A DNA stretch of 64,000 bases. Origin: Lachnospiraceae bacterium (GTDB lineage Bacteria; Bacillota; Clostridia; Lachnospirales; Lachnospiraceae). Below are positions 43,065 through 52,708 of this stretch, piece after piece. A program made the translations under genes and the position numbers. How positions within the stretch are numbered: position 1 is the first letter of the stretch; the number at the start of each line of letters is the position of its first letter. The stretch lies in assembly GCA_017635395.1 (NCBI GenBank), contig JAGBLN010000015.1, positions 1 through 64,000 on the forward strand, in the 5' to 3' direction. The notes under the pieces were generated by a model, which did not search any database, had not been told where the DNA came from, and saw nothing but the letters and a program-made list of their open reading frames with translations.

Positions 43065-46000
43065 ATGTTGTACAGCAAAGTGTCCGCAGATCTTAATTTT
43101 GTGGAGCGTGAAAAAGAGATCGAGAAGTTCTGGAAAGATAACAGGATCTTCGAGAAGAGCATTGAGCAGAGGGAGGGCTGCCCTACTTATACATTCTATG
43201 ACGGACCGCCTACCGCTAACGGAAAGCCCCACATAGGACACGTGCTTACCAGAGTTATAAAGGATATGATCCCCAGATACCGCACCATGAAGGGAAACAT
43301 GGTTCCCCGTAAGGCCGGCTGGGATACCCACGGACTTCCTGTTGAGCTCGAGGTTGAGAAGCTCTTAGGCATCGATGGCAAGGAGCAGATCGAAAGCTAC
43401 GGTCTCGATCCTTTTATCGGCAAGTGTAAGGAATCCGTATGGAAGTATAAAGGCATGTGGGAAGATTTCTCCGGCACAGTTGGATTCTGGGCCGATATGG
43501 ATGATCCTTATGTAACATACCATGATGATTATATTGAGTCCGAGTGGTGGGCCTTAAAGGAAATATGGGATAAGGGACTTCTTTACAAAGGATTTAAGAT
43601 CGTTCCCTACTGCCCTCGCTGCGGAACCCCTCTTTCATCCCATGAGGTGGCACAGGGATATAAGACCTTAAAGGAAAGAACCGCCATTGTAAGATTCAAG
43701 ATCGTGGGTGAAGATGCTTATTTCCTCGCATGGACGACCACACCCTGGACACTGGCATCCAATATCGCTCTCTGCGTAAATCCCGAAGAGACTTATGTAA
43801 GGGTAAAGGCAGCAGACGGATTCACATATATTCTTGCTGAGGCGCTGCTTGACAGTGTCCTTGGTTCCATAGAGCGTCCCGAAGGCGCTCCTGCGTATGA
43901 AGTGCTTGAAACATACAAAGGAAAAGAACTTGAGTACAAAGAGTACGAGCCTCTTTACCAGTGTGCAAAGGACGCAGCGGATAAGCAGAAGAAAAAGGCA
44001 TTCTTTGTATACTGCGATGATTATGTAACAATGTCTGACGGTACCGGTATCGTACATATTGCTCCTGCATTCGGTGAAGACGATGCGAGAGTAGGACGTA
44101 AATACGATGCTCCTTTCGTACAGATGGTGGATGAGCACGGCGTCATGAAGCCTGAGACACCTTTTGCTGGTATGCGCTGCAAGCCCACCCAGCACGAGAT
44201 AGACGGCGGCGCTGTAAACTGCGATCCCGAGGTATTAAAAGAGCTTGATTCGAGAAATATCCTTTTCTCGGCACCAAAGGTTGAGCATGATTATCCTCAC
44301 TGCTGGAGATGCTCGACTCCTCTTCTTTACTATGCAAGAGAGTCATGGTTTATCAAGATGACAGCAGTAAGGGATGACCTGGTTGCAAACAATAAGACTG
44401 TTAACTGGATCCCCGCAAGCATAGGTGAAGGCCGTTTCGGCAACTGGCTTGAAAATATTCAGGACTGGGGTATTTCCAGAAACCGTTACTGGGGTACACC
44501 CCTCAATATCTGGGAGTGCACAGACTGCGGACATCAGGAGGCAATAGGTTCCCGCAAGCAGCTTGAGGAACTCTCCGGAGATCCCAAGGCACAGACCGTT
44601 GAGCTTCACAGACCTTATATCGATGAGATCGAGTGCAAGTGTCCTAAGTGCGGCAAGGCAATGAAGAGGGTACCGGAGGTTATCGACTGCTGGTTTGATT
44701 CCGGTGCAATGCCATTTGCGCAGCACCATTATCCTTTTGAGAATAAGGAGCTTTTTGAGCAGCAGTTCCCGGCACAGTTCATATCCGAGGCTGTGGACCA
44801 GACCAGAGGATGGTTCTACTCACTTATGGCTGAGAGTACTCTTCTTTTCAATAAGTCACCTTACGAGAATGTTATCGTGCTGGGACTCGTACTTGATGAA
44901 AACGGCGAAAAGATGAGTAAGAGCAAGGGTAATGCCGTTGATCCTTTTGATGCGCTTTCAAAGTACGGAGCAGATGCCATCAGGTGGTATTTCTACATCA
45001 ACTCCGCACCCTGGCTGCCTAACCGCTTCCATGGCAAGGCTGTTCAGGAAGGTCAGAGAAAGTTCATGGGAACGCTCTGGAATACATATGCGTTCTGGGT
45101 ACTCTACGCAAATATCGATGAGTTCGATGTGACAAAGTACAGTCTTGAATATGACAAGCTTTCCGTAATGGATAAGTGGCTGTTGTCTAAGCTTAATACT
45201 GTGATCGGTGAAGTGGATGATAACCTTAACAACTACAGGATACCTGAGGCGGCAAGGGCACTGCAGGATTTCACGGATGAAATGAGTAACTGGTATGTGC
45301 GCCGCTGCCGTGAGCGTTTCTGGGCAAAGGGAATGGAGCAGGACAAGATAAATGCTTACATGACTCTTTATACCGCGCTGGTTGAGCTGTCCAAGGCAGC
45401 AGCACCCATGATCCCCTTCATGACTGAGGAGATTTATCAGAACCTTGTATGCAGTGTGGATAAGTCTGCAAAGGAATCCATTCATCTTTGTGACTTCCCG
45501 AAGGTAAATGAAGCAATGATCGATAAGAAGCTTGAGGAAAACATGGAAGCTGTCCTTAAGATCGTTACCATCGGCCGTGCCGCAAGAAACAGTGCAAATA
45601 TCAAGAACCGCCAGCCTATCGGTGAAATGATAGTAAAGACTCCGGTTGTACCCGACGAGTTCTATACTGCAATAATCAGGGAAGAGCTGAATGTTAAGAA
45701 TGTAAGGTTTGCCGATGATGTAAGTGAGTTTACTTCTTATACCTTTAAGCCCCAGCTTAAGACCGTAGGTCCTAAGTACGGCAAATTCCTTAAGGGCATA
45801 CAGCAGCACCTTGCAGGTCTTGACGGAAATGTCGCAATGGCAGAGTTAAAGGATAAGGGCGCCATCACCTTTGATGTCGACGGAAACGAGATCTCCCTCG
45901 CTCTGGAAGACCTGCTGATCAGCATGAGCCAGAAGGACGGCTATGCCGCAGAAGCAGACGGACCGGTGACCGTTGTAATGAATACAAATCTTTCCGAAGA

Positions 46001-46259
46001 GCTTATCGAGGAAGGTTTTGTATATGAAGTGATCTCCAAGCTCCAGACCATGAGAAAGGATTCCGGATTCGAGGTAATGGACCGCATAGAGGCTGCATTT
46101 ACCGGCAATGACAAGCTGCAGGATATCATAAAGAAGAATTCCGATATGATCTCCGGCAAGGTTCTTGCGAATGAGTTTAAGTTCGGCGAGACTTTTGATA
46201 ATGCAAAGGAATGGGATATCAACGGCGAGAAGCTTACGATTTCCGTGAAGAAAGTCTGA
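43065..46259 (+). CDS. ileS: Isoleucyl-tRNA synthetase, type 2
   Basis: Started at ATG 43065 after AAAGGAGGAAG, this gives 1064 residues; the frame extends upstream to 42978 without a ribosome binding site. It charges tRNA-Ile. HIGH is at 56-59 in DGPPTANGKPHIGH and KMSKS at 616-620 in GEKMSKSKGN. The editing domain holds WTTTPWTLASN; Cys pairs in CTDCG and CPKCG suggest a zinc site. The PPTANG variant and length above 1000 fit the type-2 (eukaryote-like) group rather than the usual 920-940-residue bacterial type. Family knowledge links type 2 with low mupirocin sensitivity. No T-box leader is visible upstream. Confidence 0.97.
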   Translation: MLYSKVSADLNFVEREKEIEKFWKDNRIFEKSIEQREGCPTYTFYDGPPTANGKPHIGHVLTRVIKDMIPRYRTMKGNMVPRKAGWDTHGLPVELEVEKLLGIDGKEQIESYGLDPFIGKCKESVWKYKGMWEDFSGTVGFWADMDDPYVTYHDDYIESEWWALKEIWDKGLLYKGFKIVPYCPRCGTPLSSHEVAQGYKTLKERTAIVRFKIVGEDAYFLAWTTTPWTLASNIALCVNPEETYVRVKAADGFTYILAEALLDSVLGSIERPEGAPAYEVLETYKGKELEYKEYEPLYQCAKDAADKQKKKAFFVYCDDYVTMSDGTGIVHIAPAFGEDDARVGRKYDAPFVQMVDEHGVMKPETPFAGMRCKPTQHEIDGGAVNCDPEVLKELDSRNILFSAPKVEHDYPHCWRCSTPLLYYARESWFIKMTAVRDDLVANNKTVNWIPASIGEGRFGNWLENIQDWGISRNRYWGTPLNIWECTDCGHQEAIGSRKQLEELSGDPKAQTVELHRPYIDEIECKCPKCGKAMKRVPEVIDCWFDSGAMPFAQHHYPFENKELFEQQFPAQFISEAVDQTRGWFYSLMAESTLLFNKSPYENVIVLGLVLDENGEKMSKSKGNAVDPFDALSKYGADAIRWYFYINSAPWLPNRFHGKAVQEGQRKFMGTLWNTYAFWVLYANIDEFDVTKYSLEYDKLSVMDKWLLSKLNTVIGEVDDNLNNYRIPEAARALQDFTDEMSNWYVRRCRERFWAKGMEQDKINAYMTLYTALVELSKAAAPMIPFMTEEIYQNLVCSVDKSAKESIHLCDFPKVNEAMIDKKLEENMEAVLKIVTIGRAARNSANIKNRQPIGEMIVKTPVVPDEFYTAIIREELNVKNVRFADDVSEFTSYTFKPQLKTVGPKYGKFLKGIQQHLAGLDGNVAMAELKDKGAITFDVDGNEISLALEDLLISMSQKDGYAAEADGPVTVVMNTNLSEELIEEGFVYEVISKLQTMRKDSGFEVMDRIEAAFTGNDKLQDIIKKNSDMISGKVLANEFKFGETFDNAKEWDINGEKLTISVKKV

Positions 46260-46284
46260 ACCAACCTGATCATTTAATTCTGAG

Positions 46285-46318
46285 ACCGCATTCCCATATT
46301 AAGGGGATGCGGTTTTTT
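46285..46318 (+). terminator. ileS terminator
   Basis: ACCGCATTCCC (46285-46295) pairs with GGGATGCGGT (46304-46313) with one bulge, followed by TTTTTT. Confidence 0.88.
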
Positions 46319-46363
46319 ATGGTATATTTTTCTTCTATTTTTCAACTAATTTCCACAATATTA

Positions 46364-46372
46364 TGATAAAAT
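46364..46372 (+). promoter_or_regulatory. Extended -10 of the DUF4230 operon promoter
   Basis: TG-A-TAAAAT at 46364-46372, about 98 bases upstream of the gene; no good -35. Confidence 0.45.
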
Positions 46373-46469
46373 TACATATTGAGCTGTGGGCTGTGCGGGC
46401 TAAGTGGTATTAAGCCAAAAGAGTCCGTACCTGCTGTATGCAGATATCTGTTAAAGGATATGTTGAACT

Positions 46470-47186
46470 ATGAGCAATATAGAAGAAAATAAAGAGAATA
46501 AGGCTGAGATTAAGGAATCAGCATCATCGGACAGCCGTAAGAGTGCAGCATTGCCTTTCGGAGCCGGAATGGCACTGGGAATAGGCTTAGGTGTGGGCAT
46601 CATACTTACTGTTGGTGTGGTTCTGGTTGTAGGTTTTATAAAGAACCTTAAGAGTCCCACAGAGATGCTTATGGATGAGATCCCCGAGGTGGAGGATAAG
46701 CAGGAACTGGATATCAAGGTCCTGCAGGATGAACTGACCAATATCAGCGAGCTGGCAGTTCTTTCTACCCAGTACAGCAATGCGGCAAGCTTTTCTGATG
46801 CAAAGGAGATACAGGGGTGGGAGATTCCCCTTACGGAGAGTAAATTTGTCATAACCTATGACGGCGAGATCAAGGCCGGTGTGGATATGGAAGAAGTAAT
46901 AATAACGGTGGAAGATAACATCGTGGATGTGACACTGCCTGAGGCAGAGATCCTAAGTCATGAGATAGATCCTAATTCAGTCCAGGTACTTGATGAGAAG
47001 TCCAGCATTTTCAATCCTATTTCCGTGGGCGATTTTGCCCAGTTTGAGGAAGACCAAAAGGAAATAATGGAAAAGAAGTATGTTGAGCAGGGACTTCTGC
47101 TTGATGCTCATGACAGGGCTGAGGATTTTATAAAGAAACTTTTTGAGACTATACTTCCGGAAGGCTATATAGTTAACGTGCACTAA
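46470..47186 (+). CDS. DUF4230-family membrane-anchored protein
   Basis: This 238-residue protein has a charged N-terminus, a glycine-rich transmembrane helix (about residues 28-55), and an outside domain that matches the DUF4230 pattern: ELAVLSTQYSNAA, SKFVITYDGEIKAGVDMEE and VDVTLPEAEIL. The family's role is unknown. The coiled-coil protein gene starts 20 bp downstream, so the two are probably co-expressed and may act together in the envelope. No clear ribosome binding site precedes ATG 46470 (TTAAAGGATATG gives AAAGGA 13 bases upstream, acceptable). Confidence 0.75.
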   Translation: MSNIEENKENKAEIKESASSDSRKSAALPFGAGMALGIGLGVGIILTVGVVLVVGFIKNLKSPTEMLMDEIPEVEDKQELDIKVLQDELTNISELAVLSTQYSNAASFSDAKEIQGWEIPLTESKFVITYDGEIKAGVDMEEVIITVEDNIVDVTLPEAEILSHEIDPNSVQVLDEKSSIFNPISVGDFAQFEEDQKEIMEKKYVEQGLLLDAHDRAEDFIKKLFETILPEGYIVNVH

Positions 47187-47206
47187 TAAAAAATTGGAGG
47201 TCAGAC

Positions 47207-49186
47207 ATGGATAATTTTATGGACAAGCTTGCGGAGCGGTACAACGCACAGGATATGATCCGTGCCAATTCACAGGCGGAGCAGACGCAGATGCACAACC
47301 TTGAGGAGCAGGTTGGTGCATACGAGGCTGTTCTTCAGGAGATGCGGAAACTGAACTACCGCAATACGGAACTGACCGAAAAAATGTATGCCCTCGTTGA
47401 TGAGAGCATGGAAAAAGTAAAAACGCTCAAGCTTGAGGCTGCTGCAGGCGGTGTAGATACTGAGGCGGTTTCAAGGGAGATGTCCGAGGCAGTATCAAAG
47501 GCTGTGGGCGCAGCGGTTGGCAACATGGACGAGACCATGGTGCAGACCCTTTCTGAGTCATTGCGCAATGCCATAGAGCAGCCGGCAGCAGAGCTTAAGC
47601 AGTCTTCTGTGGCTGTACAGAGTTCCGCCCAGGATGTGCGCACTGCCACAGACGGCATACGTGAGGACATACAGGCTGTAAAAGATTCAATAACAGCGCT
47701 TCGTAATGAAATTCAGGACGGTTCTCTTTCAAAGGAAGAGGACATGTTTGCCGCTGATGAGATCATGGTGACAAACGACGCCATTGTGGAAGGCATAAAC
47801 GAGCTGAAGGCGTCAAAAAATGAGCTGGCAATCAGCATTGATGAGGTAAAGGCGGCATCCTCCGATATAAATGAGGCTGTCGAGGAAATAAAAGCTTCTA
47901 ACGAACTTATACTTGAGCAGATAAGCGTGATAGTGAATTCTGCGGATGCAAAGGTTTCAGCAGAGCAGGCTGATGCTGAAGCGGCTGAAGCTGAGGCGGC
48001 AGCAGAAGAGACAAAGGCAGAAGAATCCGGAGAGCCTGAGGTAAATTCTGTTCTTGAAGAAATCTCAGGTATTAAGGATGGCATTTTCTCCATACAGCAG
48101 ACCCAGACCAATACGGAAGATACCCTGGCTGCTATGTCAGTAGCGCTTAAGTCTGCCATTGATGATATAAACAGAGGATCTGATAATGATTCGGTATCCC
48201 GTGAAATTTCAGACCTGGCTGAGTCAGGTAACAGGCTGCAGGCATCTGTGGATCAGCTGGCTGAGTCTGACGCAAGGGTACAGGAAACACTGAGCCAGCT
48301 GTTGGAGTCAAATACTCAGATACAGGGAGCACTGGGACAGCTTGCCGAGTCTAATACTAAGATTCAGGAAACTCTTGCCCAGGGCGGCGATAACACAAAG
48401 CTGCAGGAGTCCCTTGACCAGATTGCTGAGTCTGACGCTAAGCTTCAGGATACTTTGGGCCAGATGGATACCAAGCTGCAGGAGACTCTGAGTCAGGTTA
48501 ATGAGTCTGAGGGAAAGGTGCAGGAGGCATTAGGCCAGCTTACTGCTTCAAATGCACAGATAAAGGGCATTTTGATTGAATTAAAGGATTCTGATGATAA
48601 GCTGCAGGAGTTCCTTGGACTGCTTTCGCAGTCAAATTCCCAGGCACAGGATATTATGGCTGTCGTTAATTCGGGCAACAGCGAAATGAAACAGGCCATG
48701 ACGGATATCTATGATGCCCTCAATGCTAGTCGCAATGCCATAGCTGACATCAGGAATCAGCAGAGCATTATGGAGCAGGGCCAGTTTGACCAGATCAATG
48801 CCCAGCAGGACAAGCTTAAGAAGGCACTTGAAACCCTGGACCTTGTCAGTGAAAGGCTGAATACTTCAATAGAATCCCTTGAGGCTGCTATAGCGAAGCT
48901 TCAGGAAGAGAAGGAAGAAGAGCCGGAAGAGGAGTCAATCTCTGAAAAGCTTGAAGAGAGGTTTAAGCTGAATGAAGAGTTCATGCATAAGGAAAGCGTG
49001 AAGGTTTACCGCAATGTTCAGGCTATACTTAATGAGAAGAGCGAGAAGCAGTCAGATTCTTCTGACTCACTGAAGAAAGAGATAAAGAAGGCCGTAGGCG
49101 GCGTAAAGGGCATAGCACTGTTTACCCTTATACTGACCCTTATTGACCTGACTGTGTTAGTTTTGCATATATTTGGTATAATTTGA
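47207..49186 (+). CDS. Long coiled-coil protein with C-terminal membrane anchor
   Basis: This 659-residue protein is nearly all coiled coil. A middle region (about residues 345-490) has degenerate units of about 18 residues with the pattern QLAESNTKIQETLAQ. The first 50 residues are conserved-looking; an Ala/Glu-rich linker lies near 250-275. A single hydrophobic helix at the very end (about 630-655) makes it tail-anchored, with the coil in the cytoplasm. The fold recalls chemotaxis-like or septum-linked coils, but no signalling hairpin tip is seen. GGAGG precedes ATG. It follows the DUF4230 gene. Function unknown. Confidence 0.65.
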   Translation: MDNFMDKLAERYNAQDMIRANSQAEQTQMHNLEEQVGAYEAVLQEMRKLNYRNTELTEKMYALVDESMEKVKTLKLEAAAGGVDTEAVSREMSEAVSKAVGAAVGNMDETMVQTLSESLRNAIEQPAAELKQSSVAVQSSAQDVRTATDGIREDIQAVKDSITALRNEIQDGSLSKEEDMFAADEIMVTNDAIVEGINELKASKNELAISIDEVKAASSDINEAVEEIKASNELILEQISVIVNSADAKVSAEQADAEAAEAEAAAEETKAEESGEPEVNSVLEEISGIKDGIFSIQQTQTNTEDTLAAMSVALKSAIDDINRGSDNDSVSREISDLAESGNRLQASVDQLAESDARVQETLSQLLESNTQIQGALGQLAESNTKIQETLAQGGDNTKLQESLDQIAESDAKLQDTLGQMDTKLQETLSQVNESEGKVQEALGQLTASNAQIKGILIELKDSDDKLQEFLGLLSQSNSQAQDIMAVVNSGNSEMKQAMTDIYDALNASRNAIADIRNQQSIMEQGQFDQINAQQDKLKKALETLDLVSERLNTSIESLEAAIAKLQEEKEEEPEEESISEKLEERFKLNEEFMHKESVKVYRNVQAILNEKSEKQSDSSDSLKKEIKKAVGGVKGIALFTLILTLIDLTVLVLHIFGII

Positions 49187-49207
49187 GAATAATGTTCAGA
49201 ATTTATG

Positions 49208-49260
49208 ATCGCAGCATGGGGGGATTGATCTGCGGAGGATCCTCATTGCTGCGATTATTT
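49208..49260 (+). terminator. Probable terminator after the coiled-coil gene
   Basis: ATCGCAGCA (49208-49216) pairs with TGCTGCGAT (49247-49255), followed by TATTTTG. The 30-base loop holds GGATTGATC...GGATCCTC, which may pair in itself. Confidence 0.65.
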
Positions 49261-49336
49261 TGTGTAAATGGAATGTAACAGGAATAAGGAGCTGACGGAT
49301 ATAAGCGTCTGCCGGCGCGCAGCACATGAGGATTCC

Positions 49337-49906
49337 ATGAGCAAGATCGACAGAAAGATTTCAGAAAACTTAAAAAGGATCCGTAAGTCCAGGAACCTGA
49401 GCCTGGATGCTCTTTCTACGCGCACAGGGGTAAGCAAGAGCATGCTGGGGCAGATCGAACGCGGCGAGTCCAATCCTACGGTCGCCACCATGGAAAAGAT
49501 TGCCGAGGGACTGAGGATAAGCTTTGACGAACTCCTTTACAGCCGCGAAGAAGACATAATGGTTATTGATCCTGACAGAACCGACATATACATGAAGAAG
49601 GAAGGCAAGTACCGTATACGCCAGATATTCGGTTATGACAGCAGGCGTTCCTTTGAAATGTACCAGGCTGAAATCTACCCGGGCGGAAGCATGAAGGATA
49701 TCACGGACGAGGAAGATACGGTGCGGTACTTGACAGTTATTGAAGGCGAGCTGCTTTTCCGGGCTGGCAATGAAGTCTATACTGTGAGTACAGGCGACGA
49801 GATAAGGATAGCCGGCGGCAGGGATTACACTATAGAGAACCGTTCCGGAACTTTTGCGAGAGTGTCGGTCATAATCTCTTACGAACGGAGCAGCAGGAGG
49901 TTTTAG
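49337..49906 (+). CDS. XRE-family regulator with C-terminal cupin domain
   Basis: I choose ATG 49337 (GAGG at 49328-49331), giving 189 residues; an upstream frame to 49268 lacks a ribosome binding site. Residues 8-65 are an XRE-type helix-turn-helix (NLKRIRKSRNLSLDALSTRTGVSKSMLGQIERGESNP, read as adjoining motifs). Residues about 110-180 are a cupin (EIYPGGSMKD, VIEGELLFRAGNEVYTVSTGDEI). Such HTH-cupin repressors sense small molecules such as amino acids, polyamines or sugars. It stands alone between a terminator and the murA promoter. Confidence 0.9.
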   Translation: MSKIDRKISENLKRIRKSRNLSLDALSTRTGVSKSMLGQIERGESNPTVATMEKIAEGLRISFDELLYSREEDIMVIDPDRTDIYMKKEGKYRIRQIFGYDSRRSFEMYQAEIYPGGSMKDITDEEDTVRYLTVIEGELLFRAGNEVYTVSTGDEIRIAGGRDYTIENRSGTFARVSVIISYERSSRRF

Positions 49907-49975
49907 TTCGGCTCTTTTACTGAATGACCATAGTCTGGATATAAGGTTTACACCGATGGGAGTTATGTCACCGTT

Positions 49976-50008
49976 TTGACAAAGGGAATGTTTTACGATA
50001 TAATTCCC
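49976..50008 (+). promoter_or_regulatory. Consensus murA promoter with inverted-repeat operator candidate
   Basis: TTGACA (49976-49981), 17 bp, TATAAT (49999-50004), a full consensus promoter. GGGAAT (49984-49989) and ATTCCC (50003-50008) form an inverted repeat overlapping the spacer and -10. A repressor bound there would block RNA polymerase. Confidence 0.8.
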
Positions 50009-50058
50009 ACGGATTATGAGCGCAGGGATTATTTTCTGCGTGATATTGGAGATGTTTT

Positions 50059-51354
50059 ATGGAAAGATATGTGATCAGGGGAGGACATCCGCTGGTAGGA
50101 GAAGTTACCATCGGAGGGGCCAAGAATGCTGCGCTGGGAATAATCGCTGCAGCTATCATGACTACAGACCCTGTAAGAATAGAGAATATTCCGGATGTTA
50201 CCGATACGGAAGTGTTGCTCAAGGCTGAGAAAGGCATAGGTGTAAAGGTAGATCACGAGGATAGGCATACCGTCATCATTGACAGTTCAAAGCTTAACAG
50301 CACTTTCATTGATGATGAGTACATGAAGAAGATCCGTGCATCTTATTATTTTGTAGGTGCGCTTCTTGGCAGGGATAAGAGGGCAGAAGTTCCTCTTCCC
50401 GGCGGATGTAATATCGGCGTGCGCGGTATAGACCAGCACATCAAGGGCTTCAGGGCACTGGGCGCAAAGGTGAATATTGCGCATGGCTGCATATCTGCTG
50501 AAGCAAAAGAGCTTCACGGCGCACATATTTTCTTTGATAAGGTTTCAGTAGGCGCTACTATAAATGTAATGATGGCTGCTTCGCTTGCGGCCGGAAGGAC
50601 AGTTATAGAGAATGCCGCAAAGGAACCTCATGTCGTTGACATCGCCAACTTTTTAAATAGCATGGGAGCCAATATCAGGGGCGCGGGAACCGATGTTATC
50701 CGCATCCGTGGCGTAGAGCGTCTGCATGGCACTGATTATGCCATCATTCCCGACCAGATCGAGGCCGGTACTTATATGGCTGCAGTAGCTGCCTGCCAGG
50801 GCGATATGATCATAAAGAATGTCATACCCAAGCATCTGGAGTGTATCACTGCAAAGCTTTCCGAAATCGGCTGTCAGATAACAGAGTTTGACGATGCGGT
50901 GCAGGTTACAAGGTATGAGCCTCTTTCTTCTACCCAGGTGCGTACCCTTCCTTATCCCGGATTTCCCACGGATATGCAGCCCCAGATAACGGTTGCGCTG
51001 GGACTTGCCCAGGGAATAAGCATAGTAACCGAGAGTATTTTCGATAACAGGTTTAAATATGTTGATGAGCTGATCCGCCTTGGAGCTTCCATAAAGGTTG
51101 AAAACAATATGGCGCTTATCACCGGCGTTTCTAAATATACCGGTGCAGGAATCGTAGCTCCGGATTTAAGGGCGGGTGCGGCACTGGTACTTGCGGGCCT
51201 GGCAGCAGAGGGCGAGACTGTTATTGATGATATAAGTTACGTTGAGCGCGGATATGAGGATTTAGACGTGAAGCTCCGTGATCTCGGTGCAGATATAAGG
51301 AAAGTATCTTCTGATTGGGAGTATGAAAAGACCAAGCTCAAGCTGGTTGAATAA
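50059..51354 (+). CDS. murA: UDP-N-acetylglucosamine 1-carboxyvinyltransferase
   Basis: This 431-residue enzyme transfers enolpyruvate from PEP to UDP-GlcNAc, the first step of peptidoglycan synthesis and the target of fosfomycin. Start VIRGGHPLVGEVTIGGAKNAAL; the catalytic Cys117 lies in LPGGCNIGVRGID, so it should be fosfomycin-sensitive by this residue. Further signs are GTDVIRI, PDQIEAGTYM, FPTDMQPQ and RAGAALVLAGLAAEG. Clostridia often have two murA paralogs; which one this is cannot be told. GGAG lies before ATG. A consensus promoter and a strong terminator bracket it as a single gene. Confidence 0.97.
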   Translation: MERYVIRGGHPLVGEVTIGGAKNAALGIIAAAIMTTDPVRIENIPDVTDTEVLLKAEKGIGVKVDHEDRHTVIIDSSKLNSTFIDDEYMKKIRASYYFVGALLGRDKRAEVPLPGGCNIGVRGIDQHIKGFRALGAKVNIAHGCISAEAKELHGAHIFFDKVSVGATINVMMAASLAAGRTVIENAAKEPHVVDIANFLNSMGANIRGAGTDVIRIRGVERLHGTDYAIIPDQIEAGTYMAAVAACQGDMIIKNVIPKHLECITAKLSEIGCQITEFDDAVQVTRYEPLSSTQVRTLPYPGFPTDMQPQITVALGLAQGISIVTESIFDNRFKYVDELIRLGASIKVENNMALITGVSKYTGAGIVAPDLRAGAALVLAGLAAEGETVIDDISYVERGYEDLDVKLRDLGADIRKVSSDWEYEKTKLKLVE

Positions 51355-51389
51355 AGTTTCAGGACCGGCAGTATAGATAGCTGGAATTT

Positions 51390-51414
51390 AAAAAGGGGAT
51401 GTTCCCCTTTTTTT
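51390..51414. terminator. Bidirectional terminator, murA and HD-GYP genes
   Basis: AAAAAGGGGA (51390-51399) pairs with TCCCCTTTTT (51403-51412) around a 3-base loop, with T-runs on both strands between convergent genes. Confidence 0.92.
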
Positions 51415-51443
51415 GTTTCCTCGTTTTGTGGAAAAAATTCTGA

Positions 51444-52607
51444 TTACAGTATCTGTGTGATGGACAGCTCCGGATTCTTCGCAAGCTCCAGGAAGTCTCC
51501 GTTTTCCAGCTGAACCATAGGCTTTGACAGGCGCTGCTTGTTTATCCATTTTACTGTGCCGATGCGTCCGTCGCTTAGGGCGACTCTGTTATCTATATAG
51601 GTGTTAACAACACTCTCTAAGAAGGTCATTATGAAGACCACGTCATATTTTTGCAGACCTTCCTGCTCAAATATCTCTATTACCTTGAAAGGGCACATTC
51701 CTTTTCTGTAGACCCTGTTGGAGGTCATGGCATCATATACATCGGCGATCGCTACCAGCTTTGCAAATTTGTCAATCTTATCTCCGGGAAGATGCATGGG
51801 GTAGCCGCTGCCGTCGCATTTTTCATGGTGCTCCAGTGCGGAAAGCTTTATATGCTCACTTATGTTCTGATTCTGCAGTATGCGGTAACCGAAAATGGGA
51901 TGTGACTGTATGGTCTTGAACTCTTCATCCGTCAGTTTTCCGGGTTTCTTGATTATCTCATCGTCGATCCTGAGCTTACCTATGTCATGGAGCGTTCCAC
52001 AGGCTGTGGCAAGCTTTACCTCGTCAGGGGACATCCCTAACCACTGTGCGAACACATTACAGATCATGGCCACATTCATGCTGTGGGTGTAGGTAAGGTC
52101 ATCGAAATCACGCATGTTGTGGAGCATGTCAAATACGCTGAAGGTATTGGACTGGGAAGCGATGATCTTCATGGTGTTTCCTATCAGGTCATCAACCTTG
52201 ACGGGAGTGTTTTTTTCCACTATTTCGTTCAGAGAAGCTCTGAGGGTACCGACGTTCTCGGTAAATTCCGAACGGAACTGCTGGTACTGGGGTGAGGCCT
52301 TGAGCTTTTCAAAATGGGAAGGCTCCTCAAATTCAGGGATGACAGAGTCGTGTTCATCGGCAGTCCTGCCCAAAAGTGCATCGGCAACGGAAGCAACACC
52401 CTCTTCCGCTTCTTCCTCTTCTATCTCTTCGACCTCTATACCCACCGGATCTTCTATACGGATATCTTTGATATTGTATGTTGAAAGCCTGTAGATGGCT
52501 CTGTCTGTAAGTGTCAGTCCCTTGGGGAGGATCAGCTGTCCGTCAACGATAATGTCGCTGGCCACCACCATTCCGGGTATGAGTATGTCGGTTCTTACAT
52601 GTTTCAT
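51444..52607 (-). CDS. HD-GYP domain phosphodiesterase
   Basis: This 387-residue protein has an N-terminal region (about 1-130; the start MKHVRTDILIPGMVVASDI is typical of this group) with an acidic stretch at 55-70, and an HD-GYP domain (about 170-350). The metal-binding HD is at 207-208 in GTLHDIGKL and GYP at 268-270 in CDGSGYPMHLPG; HHEKCDG and IADVYDAMTSNRVYR are also present. HD-GYP enzymes degrade cyclic di-GMP (or, in some, cGAMP), so it probably affects the motile or sessile choice. No receiver domain. It is a single gene with its own promoter to the right. Confidence 0.93.
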   Translation of the reverse strand: MKHVRTDILIPGMVVASDIIVDGQLILPKGLTLTDRAIYRLSTYNIKDIRIEDPVGIEVEEIEEEEAEEGVASVADALLGRTADEHDSVIPEFEEPSHFEKLKASPQYQQFRSEFTENVGTLRASLNEIVEKNTPVKVDDLIGNTMKIIASQSNTFSVFDMLHNMRDFDDLTYTHSMNVAMICNVFAQWLGMSPDEVKLATACGTLHDIGKLRIDDEIIKKPGKLTDEEFKTIQSHPIFGYRILQNQNISEHIKLSALEHHEKCDGSGYPMHLPGDKIDKFAKLVAIADVYDAMTSNRVYRKGMCPFKVIEIFEQEGLQKYDVVFIMTFLESVVNTYIDNRVALSDGRIGTVKWINKQRLSKPMVQLENGDFLELAKNPELSITQIL

Positions 52608-52708
52608 ATTGTATCAGGCACGCTGCCGAAGTTCCGGGGCAGGTGCGTCCCCCCTTTCAGTGTGTATTATCTATATTTTAACTTATTTTAAGTAGAAAAT
52701 AAAATGTT

